Shown piece by piece: positions 20,370 through 31,355 of a stretch of DNA of 64,000 nucleotides. Origin of the DNA: Eutreptiella sp. 'Long Island Sound 2002' (Eukaryota; Euglenozoa; Euglenophyceae; Eutreptiales; Eutreptiaceae); assembly GCA_964036045.1 (NCBI GenBank), contig OZ038379.1:85365178-85429177 (forward strand), given 5' to 3'. The stretch's first letter is position 1; each line of letters begins with the position of its first letter. The notes beneath the pieces were generated by a model that was not told the origin of the DNA, did not search any database, and saw only the letters and a list, made by a program, of their open reading frames with translations. Position numbers and translations under genes: made by a program.

Positions 20370-23290
20370 GTGCCTACATCCACTCTGATTCAGACTCTCA
20401 TACCCTCCAATACCACGATGCTGCGACAGGTACACACGGAGTTATGTGCCATAAGACAGAGTGTGCCAAAGAAGACACCCTTCAAATTCCAAAGGTTTGC
20501 TGCAGAGGTACACCCAATGACACAACATGAGCTGAGAACCATCAGACAGACATACCGCGATGGCCCGAAAGAGGGGCAAGTGAAAGCGTTCCAACGAGAC
20601 CAACCTAATTGGGAACCGGTGCATAGCTTGCCGTGAAATGCGTTGTAGGTCTGTTGTCCTCATGGATTACTTGGATAGCTTCCGGTTACGCATCTTTTTG
20701 TGTCTGGAGAATGTACTGTTTGTCTGTTTGGTGTCGTTGGGACCGACACAGCTTTTGGTTTTTCGGCACCCTGCGGCGCCATTTTGGCCAGGATACCATG
20801 GGCACTGTAGACAGTGGGATGTGGGCAGACAGTGCATATTGAGCTTATTTCATCATAGCGGCGCCTTGCGGCGCCATGACTGTATTTGCTGTAAGAACTC
20901 GCCTTCGGCTCGATTTCGTTCGTAGCAGTGTTGTTCATAGCTTTCAGATATTGTCGCAGTTCGAATGATGCTTGAGGCCGGTGCGGTTGGATAAAAGCGC
21001 ACACAACTATGCGCCCACATGCCAACGCGTGAACATACAGGTGTGGCACAATGTGTTCACCGCCAGCCCCAACTACAAGCCCGTGGCTACGGCGCACTCA
21101 GCGAGAGAAGCCACCCTCGCAATTATGTTACATATGCTATAGTGCGCACGCACACTGCCCAAGCTAAAAACACGCGCCAATGCATCACACCTCAGGCGGA
21201 CAATCACCACAGAATTCCCTGCGCTGCAGAGCATACATATACCCACCCCAAAGGTACTTGGTACGACAAGGCCACCAAAGCCCGACAAGCCCAGAGGACC
21301 GCACCTCGGGGAACCTCCGCCAAATCCCCCCCTCCCTCACACCACGGGGCAGCACATGCGCAAACGGCAGCTGCTTATCACACAGGCCTGCATGCAAGTA
21401 CATGAAATACTCCATGCAACCACAACGTACCACATCCCACACAAAAAACACGCGGGGCGGAGAAGCGGAGTGAACGCACCGGGGGTACGGGTCCCCAGAA
21501 AAACGAAAGCAATGCCTTTTACCACCACCCTGAAATTAAAGAGAAGGGAGGTATTCACGCAACCAGGTCACGTGCTGCAAAGGGTGTTGAAACAGGTTGG
21601 AAGGGCAACCACTGTGTTGATCAAACAATTCACACAGCGCTTCATCACGCTGGAAATCAATGCTGCGAAGCACATGATCAACGGATGGCTCAAGCCAGCA
21701 CCCCAGTATTACCAGCAACGGGCCGTCCCAATGGCGGCATTTGAATTGGACTTGGAAAGAATGTACCCAAGCATCCCGTGACACAGGGTGCAACCAGCAT
21801 GGAAGGCACTGCTAACACGGTTCAAACAATTCCTCCTCATGCACAGAAAGGACAGCCGGTGCTATGTTTCAATAGCAAAAGGCGGCGACAGGCAGTTGGA
21901 CTGCCTGGGCTACCGGTCCGAAAGGTCTTTTGTTGTGTACTCATTTGCAAAAATTCTGGATGTCGTTGATTTTGATGTATTTTACAACGATTTCTTTTGC
22001 GTGGCTGACGAGACATGGGCCGAAGTGACAGATGCGGCGATCGGAGGGTATATGTCGCCGCAAAACAGCAGCGCCGTCCTCATGGAGGCTGGGAGTAACG
22101 TCCCCTGGGGTTTGTCTTACCCCCTAAAGTTAAACTCTGCAGATTAAGGGACAACATCAATTGCCCATGCCTAGCGGCTGATTTGCTATATTGGATAGCC
22201 ACACTCAGGGGACTCCTCACCAACATATATAAGATTCTAGTGACATTGGAACAAGCAGGATTGAGTGTCACATTCCTGCAAGTCCAAATCCCATGCCAGG
22301 GGATAGGCCTCAGTTGGGGCTTTTAGAACAAGCTCATCAATGGCATGCTCACACATGGATCCACCATCACAAGGTATCCTGACCCACATGAACCGCACGC
22401 GCGCACACTGTTGAACACCATTGCTACCGCGCTGAGCAATTCAGTGGTGCAGGTAGCCACCGACCAGGGGTTTATCACATCCAACCTATCACAGGCCATA
22501 TGGGAAATGGAGAGACGCCGATACCCGGCTGAGTAGTGGTCACACCAATTGAAGCGGCAAACGGTGAAAGACCCACACACACAACAATGTTGGAAAAATG
22601 CCAAGGAACAAAGATCCTGGCAAAGCATTATCCCGCCAGCACATGTCCTCCTGCCCAACCATACTCCCCTCCCATGCATTAACCTCTACACTGACGCTGA
22701 ACTACACCTTCCCATGTTCAAGCAGCTGTATGTCATGCCACTCTTACCCGTCAAACAATTTCTGCAAGGCCCATGGTCATCCGTGTGCACAATGTCACGC
22801 CACCTGGCTATCAAAGGGTATAACCCGAGACACACCACTAGAGCATTCACGCATTTTGTACTGGCCGAGACACCGGTATCAGGGGTGAAGCCCACATGTG
22901 TGAACATCCTGTCCTTCCTCGTCCCCATTGTACCAAAAAGCCACGACACGCGCGCAACCAGCACATGCAACGCATGTTTCACCGGAGGGGACGCCCCTCA
23001 TTAGCACCCAAAAGCACACCACACCCACGTGAAGCGATTGGCCTCATCGGAGCACATCGTTAGTGCCGGTAGATATACCACGATGAATGGGAACCCACAA
23101 CGCATTACACGATTGGGGACTGCACAAACAAACGGGAGGGCGGTTTTGGGAACCTGCGAAGACTTGGCAGGGCCCCAGGGGGCCCGACGGCGGGGCTTCA
23201 CGAATTCCCAAACCAAGCACAAAAAGAGACACCGGACAATTGGATATAGGAAACCTTGCACGGCGAAGAAAAGAAGGAAAAAGCAATGAA
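20370..23290 (+). pseudogene. Reverse transcriptase, copy B2
   Basis: Starts near LRQVHTELCAIRQSVPKK. It is interrupted by the SINE at 20623-20977 and resumes LDKSAHNYAPTCQ. The palm reads AFELDLERMYPSIP, TGA (B1 has CGA here), then HRVQPAWKALL, IGGYMSPQNSSAVLMEA (motif B, near 22039-22085). After a frame shift it reads CRLRDNINCPC (motif C, D at 22150-22152, N at 22153-22155). The thumb side follows: ILVTLEQAGLSVTFLQVQI, RYPDPHEPHARTLLNTIA, QAIWEMERRRYPAE. RTs copy element RNA into DNA. The D-N in place of D-D is shared by both copies, so it is ancestral to them and not a private mutation. Several stops make this copy inactive. Confidence 0.65.
20623..20977 (+). mobile_element. SINE-like insertion, longer copy
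   Basis: 355 bp between 7-bp duplications CCGGTGC (20616-20622 and 20978-20984). The empty site is preserved in B1 at 6037-6043. It shares its last 240 bp and its 3' end with the insertion at 12179-12419. Internal palindromes GGCGCC and the CGCCTTCGGCTCG hairpin are present. I see no clear tRNA A or B box. Confidence 0.85.
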
Positions 23291-23397
23291 CATCCTACTC
23301 AATGTATGTTACGTATATCGTTGCAAGAGTGCATGGTTCCTTTCCCTTTCCCTTTCCCTTTTCCCAAGTGCATCATGGACACATGCTCAAGTACTCG

Positions 23398-23905
23398 GTT
23401 TCCATGTTCTTTTATGTGTATGCCCGGCAACCACGGTTTTAGATATCTGCTTGTGAACCACTGGTGTGATTATACGTGCCCAAATGCTGTACATGCCCAT
23501 GTTTCCCTCAGTAACCCTTATTCATCATAGAAGATCCACACCGACAGAAGGAAACACAAAGTTACACACAGGCACAGACCCATAGGCACACAGAGCACGC
23601 GCGACACGCGGACGCCGCAGTCGCGCCGCGCCTGGGGCCGCGCAGACCCAGGATACCCAGTTCAAATGTTCATTCCAAAATGCCCCCACTCAACCCGTTC
23701 ACTATAATTTGAAAAACGAGTTGCATTTTACAGCCATAGTGATTCTACATGTAAATCATCGCTCGGCATGTGAGCACACCGTCTGAAACCATTGTTTGCA
23801 ATGTATTGTAGCATAATCTGAACTGAATATGCACACTATGCTACACTACGCATGTTGTGTACGGTTGAAAATGGTTTGTTTCATTCTGATGCACTTGCAG
23901 TAGTT
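23398..23905 (+). repeat. B-element 3' repeat T3, truncated
   Basis: Matches the first 508 bp of T1 and T2, then stops where A2 starts (GTAGTTATAAGCCGAGG). Confidence 0.75.
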
Positions 23906-24156
23906 ATAAGCCGAGGCCGGAGTGGGTGGATGTGGCATGGCTTGCCATGCGCGTCCATGTGGGGTGGCAGCGGAAGGTGGAGGGTTGACGTCATTGACGC
24001 CGAGGGGGAGGAGGTGCCCCCCCCCCCGCCCCCCCGGCCGGAAGCGGAAAGCCCAGCCCCCCCCCCCAAAGGGGGCATAGATGCCCCCCCCCCCAGAAGG
24101 GCCCGCGTACGGGCACCCCAGCGGAGCGGGCGGCACGGGACCGGCCGAGGGGGGCT

Positions 24157-24835
24157 GTGGATGCGTGGGTGGAGCAGCAGCAGCAGCAGCGTGCGACGTG
24201 GGAGGTCCGCGCCATTAGCGCGGAAGCCGCTGACCGCGACCTCCAGGCTCGCCTGTCTAAGGCCAACGAAGACAGGCGGGCCGCCAAGTCGTATTTGGCG
24301 GTTGTCCACCGGGACAAGCCCCTCGCCTCCAGGGTAAAAATTTTGCAGGGCGACTTGGCGACGGCGCGCAAGGCCACGGGGGGAAGGCCAGCGGCACAAG
24401 CAAGGGAGGGTGCCGAGGGGGCTGAGGGCCCAATGGCCCAGAGGGCGGGGGGGGGGGGAGGGACAATCCCGCCGGCGTTCGCTAACTTTTTCTCCGGCTC
24501 ACAGGTATGGCATGCCCAGGCTGAGGCAGCAGCAGGTCAGCTGTCGGCCGTCGGGACGGGCCTTCGGCTAGCCGTGCTGGCGAGTGGCCAAGCAGTCGAG
24601 GTAGCGAATGTGGCGCTTGACCTCGCCTAGGTCACTGCCGCCCACGAGGACGTGGGCCGGCAGTCCCCCCCCCCCCCCCACCGCCTCAGGACAGCGGCAA
24701 TGGGCGCCTCTTTCGTCGACGCGGTGGAGCAGAGCTCCCAGGGCTCCGCTGGCCGGAGCTCTGCTCCAGGTGGGGGGGGGGGGGGGCGTAGGTCACCCTT
24801 TGACTTCGGGAACTCTTGTCCTTTCTAACGTGCAC
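24157..24835 (+). pseudogene. Family-A coiled-coil segment, copy A2
   Basis: Open frame 24157-24630 reads WVEQQQQQRATWEVRAISAE, LQARLSKANEDRRAAKSYLA, ASRVKILQGDLATARKA, then QVWHAQAEAAAGQLSAVG. Leu/Ala at heptad positions suggests a coiled coil of about 90 residues. A TAG at 24628 follows DLA. A long G run near 24450 and a C run near 24665 mark frame ambiguity. Same module as 2400-3040 and, distantly, 32060-32460. Confidence 0.5.
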
Positions 24836-25194
24836 GGATGTTATTTTTACATATTTGTATGTGAATATATGTACATGCAAGTACTTCCTGCAACCCCCCT
24901 ACCTTGGCATGGGCACTTTGAACGACATATGCGGTAGTCACCTCCCACTTTGCGAAATTTTTTTCATCACATATTTCAGCACAATGTGTATTCCATTTGC
25001 TCTTTCATGTGCTAGCCCCTACGATGTGTCCCATATTCTTTTACACTGTTGAGGGTGTCAGCCGAGACAATGACACAAGTGGACATTGGCCGCTGCGTGT
25101 GCGGACCCCTGGGTTTCATTTTTTGCTTGCCTCGCTAGGGCCAACGAGTACAAGAGCAAAAGTCAATAGTTGAATTTGAGGAGATCCGCTCAGA

Positions 25195-25320
25195 TTCACG
25201 TCAAAATCATACGAAATTGGTACGAATTTCGTACGAATTTCACAGAACCTTCTCCGTTCACACACAATCATTCACGTTAAATTCGTACAAAATTCATACG
25301 AATTTTACGTGAATCTCATT
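25195..25320. repeat. Palindromic array P1 in A2 (between coiled coil and module W)
   Basis: GGTACGAATTTCGTACGAAT and related CGTACG/CACGTG palindromes. A plausible acceptor (CCATTTCCAAAAG) precedes the next coding piece at 25388, consistent with an intron. Confidence 0.75.
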
Positions 25321-25387
25321 AAATATAGTCACTTTGTGCATGGGGATGGTACAAAACTTCCGATACAATCCTCCCCATTTCCAAAAG

Positions 25388-26975
25388 GTTTGTACCAGAC
25401 ACCATGCCGCGTGGTGATGCGGCCCGGCGCAAGGAGCCGTTCCATTTGCTAGCCCATCGCACGCGACGGAGGCACGTACAAGACGTCCAGCAAGTTGTTA
25501 CCAAGGAGCTTGTAGCACCCTACACCGTCAAGTATCTGCCCGACACGAGGCGAATAGTACTTACCGCGGCAACAAGGGTTGTACGGGCCGTCCCGCCTGA
25601 GCCCACCATGGAGGAGAGGTTGATTATGGCCGTTTGGGGGATCTGGTCGTTGTACCTCTCTAGGACAAAGGCGCGGTACCCGGTGGGCAGCATGACGTGC
25701 GGTTTTGGTATGGCAACAGCCGTATGGCAAAAATTCGGCAGCTGGCTTTACCGAAGTCCCGGGTGTTCACTGCCTATAGGTGAGACGACACGGCCATCCA
25801 TGGTGCGCCCTGCTACCTACCTGACCGCCTCGGCCACCTGTACAAGTGTAGACCACCCCCACCCTCGGACATCATGCAGCCCGGGGACCGACGGCTGCAT
25901 TGGTTGCCTATCGCGGTGGATGCTACATCGAGGCATGAGGCCTCGTATGTCTATTGCACGCTTGCTGGCACCGCCAGCCCCAACCAACTATCTAGTTGGT
26001 GGCTACCAGGGGGCCGTAAGTTTTAAAGATACGGAAGGGAATGATAGGCCGTCCCTTTTTTTTCTGTGTGGAGTTAGAGAAGCGCCGGTGCTCATGGCGG
26101 GCTGCCAAGTCTAGAAGGCAAAATCTCCCGGTGACACCATGTGTTGGGTCTGCATGCGAAACTGTGCCCTTTGCCTTGCTACCTTTGGCACATGAAGTGC
26201 AGTAGACGGCAACTAGATAGGGGTTGTTGCCATATGTGCTATCTTTAGGACCATTACAAGTGATAGGCGAGTGCCTGATTATGGCCTCCATGGGGTCCTC
26301 CGTGTCGTGTTGTGTGGCATAAACGGGACACGGGACCTAGTTGTACAATTGACAGGTCGGTCACTGGCCACCGTGCCACGCACCATGCTCCAACCAGTTC
26401 TAGATGAGGCACGGCTTGCTGCACGAACTTTCACCCGTGCCTCGTTAAACAATGACAAGGCAAACAGCAAGGGGAAGGTGAGGATGGAGTGTGCTGCTGC
26501 CATCCATTTCATGCGGAACAGGGGTTGGGAGAAGGTAATGGATGCCTGCCTACAACACCCCAATGTGCGGCAGCATCAAGTAGGACAAAAAAGTCGGGAG
26601 TTGGTGTGCAAAACATGCGCCCAGAATTTCGCAAGCATGTGTGTGTTCGCTTGGCGCTTTGCATGGTTCTCTGGGGCCGACTTCGGGCGACTGTGGAGCC
26701 ATAGCATAGCCATCGGCACAACCCACCATGAGCTCCAGTGGGGCAAACTTGTGTGGACACATCTTGGGATCGACCACATGTATTTTTTTGCAAAGAAGTG
26801 GAGAATCTTGTCAAAGGTGTCCCGCTTGGTCATGGAGGGAAGTCAATGGAGGCTGAAGCGCATGTTGCGCAACAGCGGGGGCCTAAGGCTCCTCCGGAGG
26901 AGACTAGGGGTGCAAGTGGTTGTGGACAACCACACCATTGATGATAGCCTTTGGTCGCATGGCCAGTGTGCATGA
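25388..26975 (+). pseudogene. Family-A modules W and EGSH, copy A2
   Basis: Two coding stretches. 25404-26114 reads DVQQVVTKELVAPYTVKYLP, AVPPEPTMEERLIMAVWGIW, then drifts out of frame. 26271-26975 (234 codons, uninterrupted) reads MPDYGLHGVLRVVLCGINGT, MLQPVLDEARLAARTFTRAS, AAIHFMRNRGWEKVMDACLQ, ELVCKTCAQNFASM, WGKLVWTHLGIDHMYFFAKK, VMEGSQWRLKRMLRNSGGL, GVQVVVDNHTIDDSLW. It is the best preserved copy of the EGSH module. The pattern (W-T-H-x-x-x-D-H, then E-G-S-x-x-R-L-K) recurs in four places in this window. Alternating conserved His, Asp and Glu would suit a metal-dependent nuclease, but I cannot name a family. Confidence 0.6.
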
Positions 26976-27039
26976 TTGGGTGCATTGGAGGGCGTACCTT
27001 GGGTGTTAGGACAAATCAGGGGGTGCACACCAGTAAAAT

Positions 27040-27118
27040 TTGTGTAAATTCACATCAATTCACGTCAAATTCGTACGAAATTCGTACGAATTGGGTACGA
27101 ATTCACATGAATTTATGC
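27040..27118. repeat. Palindromic array P1 after the EGSH module in A2
   Basis: Same position and type as 3690-3775. Several CGTACG palindromes within 80 bp. Confidence 0.75.
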
Positions 27119-27378
27119 CCATGAATCGGCCATAGGCTTGCTGGGTTTTGGCACCTCTCGTTTCGGGCGCCGTTTGGGCATGGTGGATGCTTTTGGGGCG
27201 GGACCTTCACTGGATGATGCGTAATTAAGCTGGTGGAAGAATTTTACCCCTTCAAATCCTTGAGAAGCAACCAAAGATATGGCGTTTTCCCCCGCAAACC
27301 TCGAAATTTGGGTCGATTCGCGCGAATATTCACACCCCATTGAAACGGCCACTTATCCCCCGTTCACGAAGGGTACAT

Positions 27379-27774
27379 GGTGATTGGTGACTTGGCTTGT
27401 TGGATGAGGGTCTGGGGGAACTTGTGTTATTGACATTCATTTATTTTCAATGGCAATGTGTCAATCATTTATTTTCAATGTCAATGTGTAATTCATTTAA
27501 CAAGTGTGGGTCACCAGTGGGTTTTTTGCTGTCTGCCTATTGTCAGCGCCTCTTTGGGTGGTTGCGCTTCTTCAAGTTGAATATTTCTTTTGTCTTCAAC
27601 CTTTTCAGCTTCTGCGCAGGGTTCTTCAATGCCCTGCTCACATCTTTCAATGTCTGAGGCAGTTAGCTTTGAACTAGGGGCGTTGTGTGTTAGTGTATCA
27701 TGCATATCTCTGACCGACCCGGTGCCATGGCATTGCAAATACTTTCTTTACCCCAATCTTGCGTGTGTAGAAGG
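27379..27774. other. No gene recognised
   Basis: Two ATTTATTTTCAATG repeats near 27437 and 27468, then T-rich sequence. The open frame here (27397-27657) is Phe/Cys/Leu-rich in a way typical of non-coding T-rich DNA. Confidence 0.4.
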
Positions 27775-27965
27775 CACCTTTTGCGCGCTTGCACACTTTG
27801 CACCCCGGACGCAAAAACACCCTTTTGCGTGCGCAAATTGCACGGTTTTTGCGTCCGCCGTTTTTTGAGCGAGATCACAAAAACACCCTTTTGCGTGCGC
27901 AAAAGGCCCTTTTTGCGCTGCGCCACAAAGTAGGGTCGGCACGCGAATAGGCTCATTTACGCACG
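27775..27965. repeat. Palindromic array P5a ('CCCTTTTGCGTGCGCAAA')
   Basis: Two copies of AAAAACACCCTTTTGCGTGC (27814 and 27878) with GCGCAAA and TTTTTGCG inversions between them. A related block lies at 35835-35960, so the two bracket locus P2. Confidence 0.6.
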
Positions 27966-28067
27966 TAAAAACACGGTAATTGCGTCTCGTAGCTGCAATG
28001 CAACGCGCTTGTGCCACATGCGTCTCAGCTTTTCTTTCCATATTATGCCGCTGCATCCCTCGTAGTT

Positions 28068-28765
28068 TCACCACTTCGCACTGGGCAATCACCAAGGCCG
28101 TAGACAGCGTATCACCAGCCTTCAGCATGCGGTGCAAGATATTATGAGGGTGGACTGCCATTTAAGAATGCGGAGTGGGCTTACCATTGTGGTGGCCGTG
28201 TACACGTACGTCCCCACGGATCATCAACTCGATTTGGAGTTGTATGCCATGGCAGTGTTGTGGGAATCCAGGAAGGAGGGGCAAAGTGTGCGGCGGCTGC
28301 AGTACAGCCAGTCAACATCCACTTGGTATTGCCCCGGGGCAAAAATCGTGTCCGTGCGAAAGACCTTGGGTGCTTCCCCCCCCATGGATTTTGTTTTGAC
28401 CACCGCTGGCGGTAGTGATTTGATTGGGTGTAGGGAGAATCTGAAGAAGAAGCTGCAATAACCCCCCGGTAACACAAGGAAACCAATTTGTGGTGGGCAT
28501 TTCAATTGATGGCACCAAACTTTGGCAACGTTCCTTTGAGAACTTTGTCAATGCGGTAGGGGAGTTGGGGAGCCGTCTACCTTTGGGTTCATGTGTGCTG
28601 CTCCAGGGCTCAGAGACCACACAAATTCTTCGCGACCGTGTCCACCAAGAGAATTTGAACCCTGGGATACGCTGTTCTAGGGCGCGGTGCGGAACCTCCC
28701 CAATTTTGGGGGTTGTTAATACGGCTGGAACCCCGACTTTCACATGTTACATTGGTGCAATTTGA
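28068..28765 (+). pseudogene. Locus P2, exon-like piece 1
   Basis: After a likely acceptor (CATCCCTCGTAG), one frame reads RSGLTIVVAVYTYVPTDHQL, VRRLQYSQSTSTWYCPGAK and FVLTTAGGSDLIGCRENL before TAA at 28459. A second frame then reads FVVGISIDGTKLWQRSFENF, VNAVGELGSRLPLGSCVLLQ and ILRDRVHQENLNPGI to 28765. The frames need an indel near the C-rich stretch at 28463 or an intron. The 'SIDGT' box followed by a predicted beta-strand recalls DDE/RNase-H-like transposase starts, but this is only a resemblance. Confidence 0.4.
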
Positions 28766-28859
28766 TGCAACAATGTACCTTGCATGTCTCGTTTGCTCGA
28801 TATTGCTCGTTTTGCACTTTTGGTGATTTGACCTTTTTGTGCTCTACCTAATTAGAACG

Positions 28860-28990
28860 GGGTTAGAGCACTAGTTATCGCGGGGGTTATCCGGCGATCA
28901 CCTAGTTATCGTTGGGGTTATCACGCTAGTTATCGCTTGAAAACTAGTTATTGCGCGCGTTATCGCGGAGGTTATCGCGCTTCATTTTCT
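28860..28990. repeat. Palindromic array P2a ('ACTAGTTATCGCG')
   Basis: Tandem CTAGTTATCGCG and GGTTATC units (CGCGATAAC when inverted). An acceptor TCTTTGCTTTAG at 29009-29020 ends the likely intron. Same unit family in three more blocks of this locus and nowhere else in the window. Confidence 0.8.
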
Positions 28991-29020
28991 CTTGTTCCAT
29001 GTTTCCCCTCTTTGCTTTAG

Positions 29021-31137
29021 CTCTCAAATACTTTACACTGGCCCTTGCTGCTGCCCACGCTTGGTGCGAGCACCATCAAAAGCTCTTTGGCATCCGTCGC
29101 CTTGGCAGACCTGAGGGGTTTACGATGGGTGACACCCAAGTGCGCCGCCCTGTGGTGAATCGTTTTGAGAAGGGCATGGACTTTGGACTCATCATCCATA
29201 CGTCCCCCTTCATGGCGGACAGCCGGGACCCCCGGGTTCCCAGCAACTACATCTTCGAGTTGCTAGAGGTAAATCCGGGGGTTGCTGGATTTTCGATCCA
29301 GCTACATGCGGAGGATGTGGAGGGGGTGGTGGAGTCTTTCACCGCCCTTGCCGAGCAGGGTGCGGGGGCTCAGGAGGAAGTGGAGGATGCGGAGGAGGAA
29401 ATGGAGGAGGTGGAGGAATTCGGGGGTGGGAGGGAGAAGGACAAGCCCCATCACCCCCTCATGATTAGTGTCCAGAAGGTAAGGATCAGACCCGGTAAGG
29501 GGCAAGGGGAGACGGATGGTTGGTTCCCCCAACCCCTTACCCACCCTTATCCGCCGGGTTTACACTGAGGACCCAGAAACCAAGCTCCCCATGCACTTCC
29601 TTTGCCCGACAAGGGAGTGGGAGCGTGAGTGGTATGGGGTCACCACTCCCAACATTGTTTCGGGGCAGGGGGTGATTGTTTTTCTTTTTGGGGCAACACC
29701 TCCCCTTATTAGGGACGCCAAGGAAGTGGTTGAGGTAGAGCCCATTGGGGCCTTTAATAGTGATCCAATGGATCTTGTTGTCACCATCGGGGACAAGTTG
29801 GTCTTGAACCACTTGCTCGAGCACGATTTTTTGACTGATGTGCAGCTTGAGAGTGTTTTGGATGATCTTGAGAGGGTGCCTCTCTCACCGAAGGCACCCG
29901 TTTTCAATGAGAACCCCCCCATCGCGGGCAGGCCCCAAGATCCAGGGACCAGCTGCACAGTCTACGGCAACTATGGGGGCCCCAACCACCACAAGCACAA
30001 CCCCCACAATCTGCAGGAACTGCCGGTCCTCAGAAGGATTGCAGATCGTGGGCTTGAAACTGCGAAGAAGAGTGTGGTGGGGGGGTTGGATGGAGCTGCA
30101 CCATTCTCGACATGGCACAAATTTCGTCCTATGACCACATCCCGCAGCACTTCCATCGTGATGCCGCCCCTTACACTCTGCCCGAAGGCACATTGATTGT
30201 TAATTGTTTCATTATGCTTACGCATAACAATGGGGCTGAAGATGGGTCGCATTTTCTTTTTGTCCCCTCCAGCAGTTCGGGGTTCCCTGACCCTTCGGTG
30301 GAGAGGGTTGTGCCATTAAAGAGGGGTACTACCTTTTTTTTTTAATGCCCTTGATGTCCACCGGGGGTCGTGCATTCCAAAGGCCTCGTGCACTGGGGAG
30401 TCCCATCCTCGCCTCATGGCATTTTTTGCAATTAAGCTAACCCAAGGCTCTAATCTGCGGTTCCCCAACCTGCATGTTACCCAGTCCATTAAGCGTCCCC
30501 AGCTGGGGGCGGCTGGTGGCCGGGTTGCCAAGACCGCGCCACGTGAGGGGGCGGCTAGGTGTAGGGGGAAGGTTGTGGCCACGTGCTACGGCTACGCGCG
30601 GATGGGTTTGTGCGCCGCACACAAAGATGGTCTTTGTGTGCCATGTGAGGAGGGGAAGGAGCCAGAGGGGGGGGAGGAGGAGGGGGTGGGGGGGGACCCC
30701 AATTGGGTCAGCATTGAGCGATGTGCTCAATGCTTGCTCCGGTTTGGAACGACCACTAGGCATTTTTTGTTGACGGGATGGGGGGGGCGGGAGGGAAGTG
30801 GTTGCCCCCCTCACGACAGAGGAGGTAGGGGGGGTCGCAGGCCACCCCGACCAGTGCCCCTTGGCCAAGGTGTGCCATGGGGATGCGCTGCTGTGCCCCA
30901 CCTTGCAAGAGCGTATCGGGATTCAGGTGCCGACGGGCACCATTTTGATGGTGAGGAAGGGAATGTATGGAGGAGTGGCGAGGGTACCCCCGGAGCTCGA
31001 GGGGGTGGCCCAGGTGGTGGACTGGAGGCAAGTGGGGGAGTATGCAGCCGTCACGGACTTCGTGGTTGCGCAGGATGAACTTGGTGCTAGACGACCACAA
31101 GAAGGAGGCGGGCAAAGGCATGTACCCATGTCACTAG
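29021..31137 (+). pseudogene. Locus P2, exon-like piece 2 with PhyH-like oxygenase
   Basis: Order: RPVVNRFEKGMDFGLIIHTS, SNYIFELLEVNPGVAGFSIQ, a Glu-rich stretch (29370-29430), WEREWYGVTTPNIVSGQGVI, PVFNENPPIAG, then the oxygenase core HIPQHFHRDAAPYTLPEGT. The HxD pair is H 30154-30156 and D 30160-30162. A run of nine T (near 30335-30343) shifts the frame. The next frame continues FFFNALDVHRGSCIPKA with the distal H at 30359-30361, then PRLMAFFAIKL. A Cys patch follows (CYGYARMGLCAAHKDGLCVPC, trimmed here), and a last module ALLCPTLQERIGIQVPTG. It ends at donor CACTAG/GTGTGA. Locus P3 has the same order (NPQV..., FNENG..., HRD, HRGG, Cys patch). It probably encodes an Fe(II)/2-oxoglutarate enzyme; the substrate is unknown. 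Confidence 0.6.
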
Positions 31138-31169
31138 GTGTGAATAGTGCGCACTACACCCTGCTCTAA

Positions 31170-31325
31170 CATCTGCTCTCACTAGTTATCGCGGCAGTTA
31201 TGGGTGCTCTCACTACTTATCGTGCTAGGTTGTTGCGTTCTAACTAGTTATTGTGCGGGTTACCGCGGGTGGTTATCGCGCTCTAATCAAATTGTCGCGC
31301 GAGTTATCGCGGTAGTTATCGCGTG
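31170..31325. repeat. Palindromic array P2b inside a likely intron (31138-31355)
   Basis: ACTAGTTATCGCGG, GTTATCGCGC and similar units, between a GT donor at 31138 and the acceptor CGTCCTTCCCAG ending at 31355. Confidence 0.8.
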
Positions 31326-31355
31326 TTTTTTTCTTGTTTGTTTCGTCCTTCCCAG

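Larger units (their letters stand above)
16493..23905 (+). mobile_element. Retroelement B, copy B2 (longer copy)
   Basis: Follows B1 head-to-tail. Order: short subrepeats (16493-16760), zinc-knuckle Gag-like piece (16.9-17.4 kb), further coding pieces (17.7-20.3 kb), reverse transcriptase (20.4-23.3 kb), and one T repeat cut off at 23905 where family-A copy A2 begins. All frames carry stops. It holds a 355-bp SINE-like insertion at 20623-20977 that B1 lacks. Confidence 0.7.
23906..27378 (+). mobile_element. Family-A element, copy A2
   Basis: A longer, less rearranged copy of the sequence at 1-4031. Relative to A2, copy A1 carries the 23.9-24.2, 24.8-25.3 and 25.3-26.5 kb segments inverted, and the coiled-coil and EGSH segments direct. 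Shared homology ends exactly at CGTTCACGAAGGGTACAT (27361-27378; 4014-4031), so A2 is cut off before its oxygenase. No terminal repeats were found. Confidence 0.6.
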
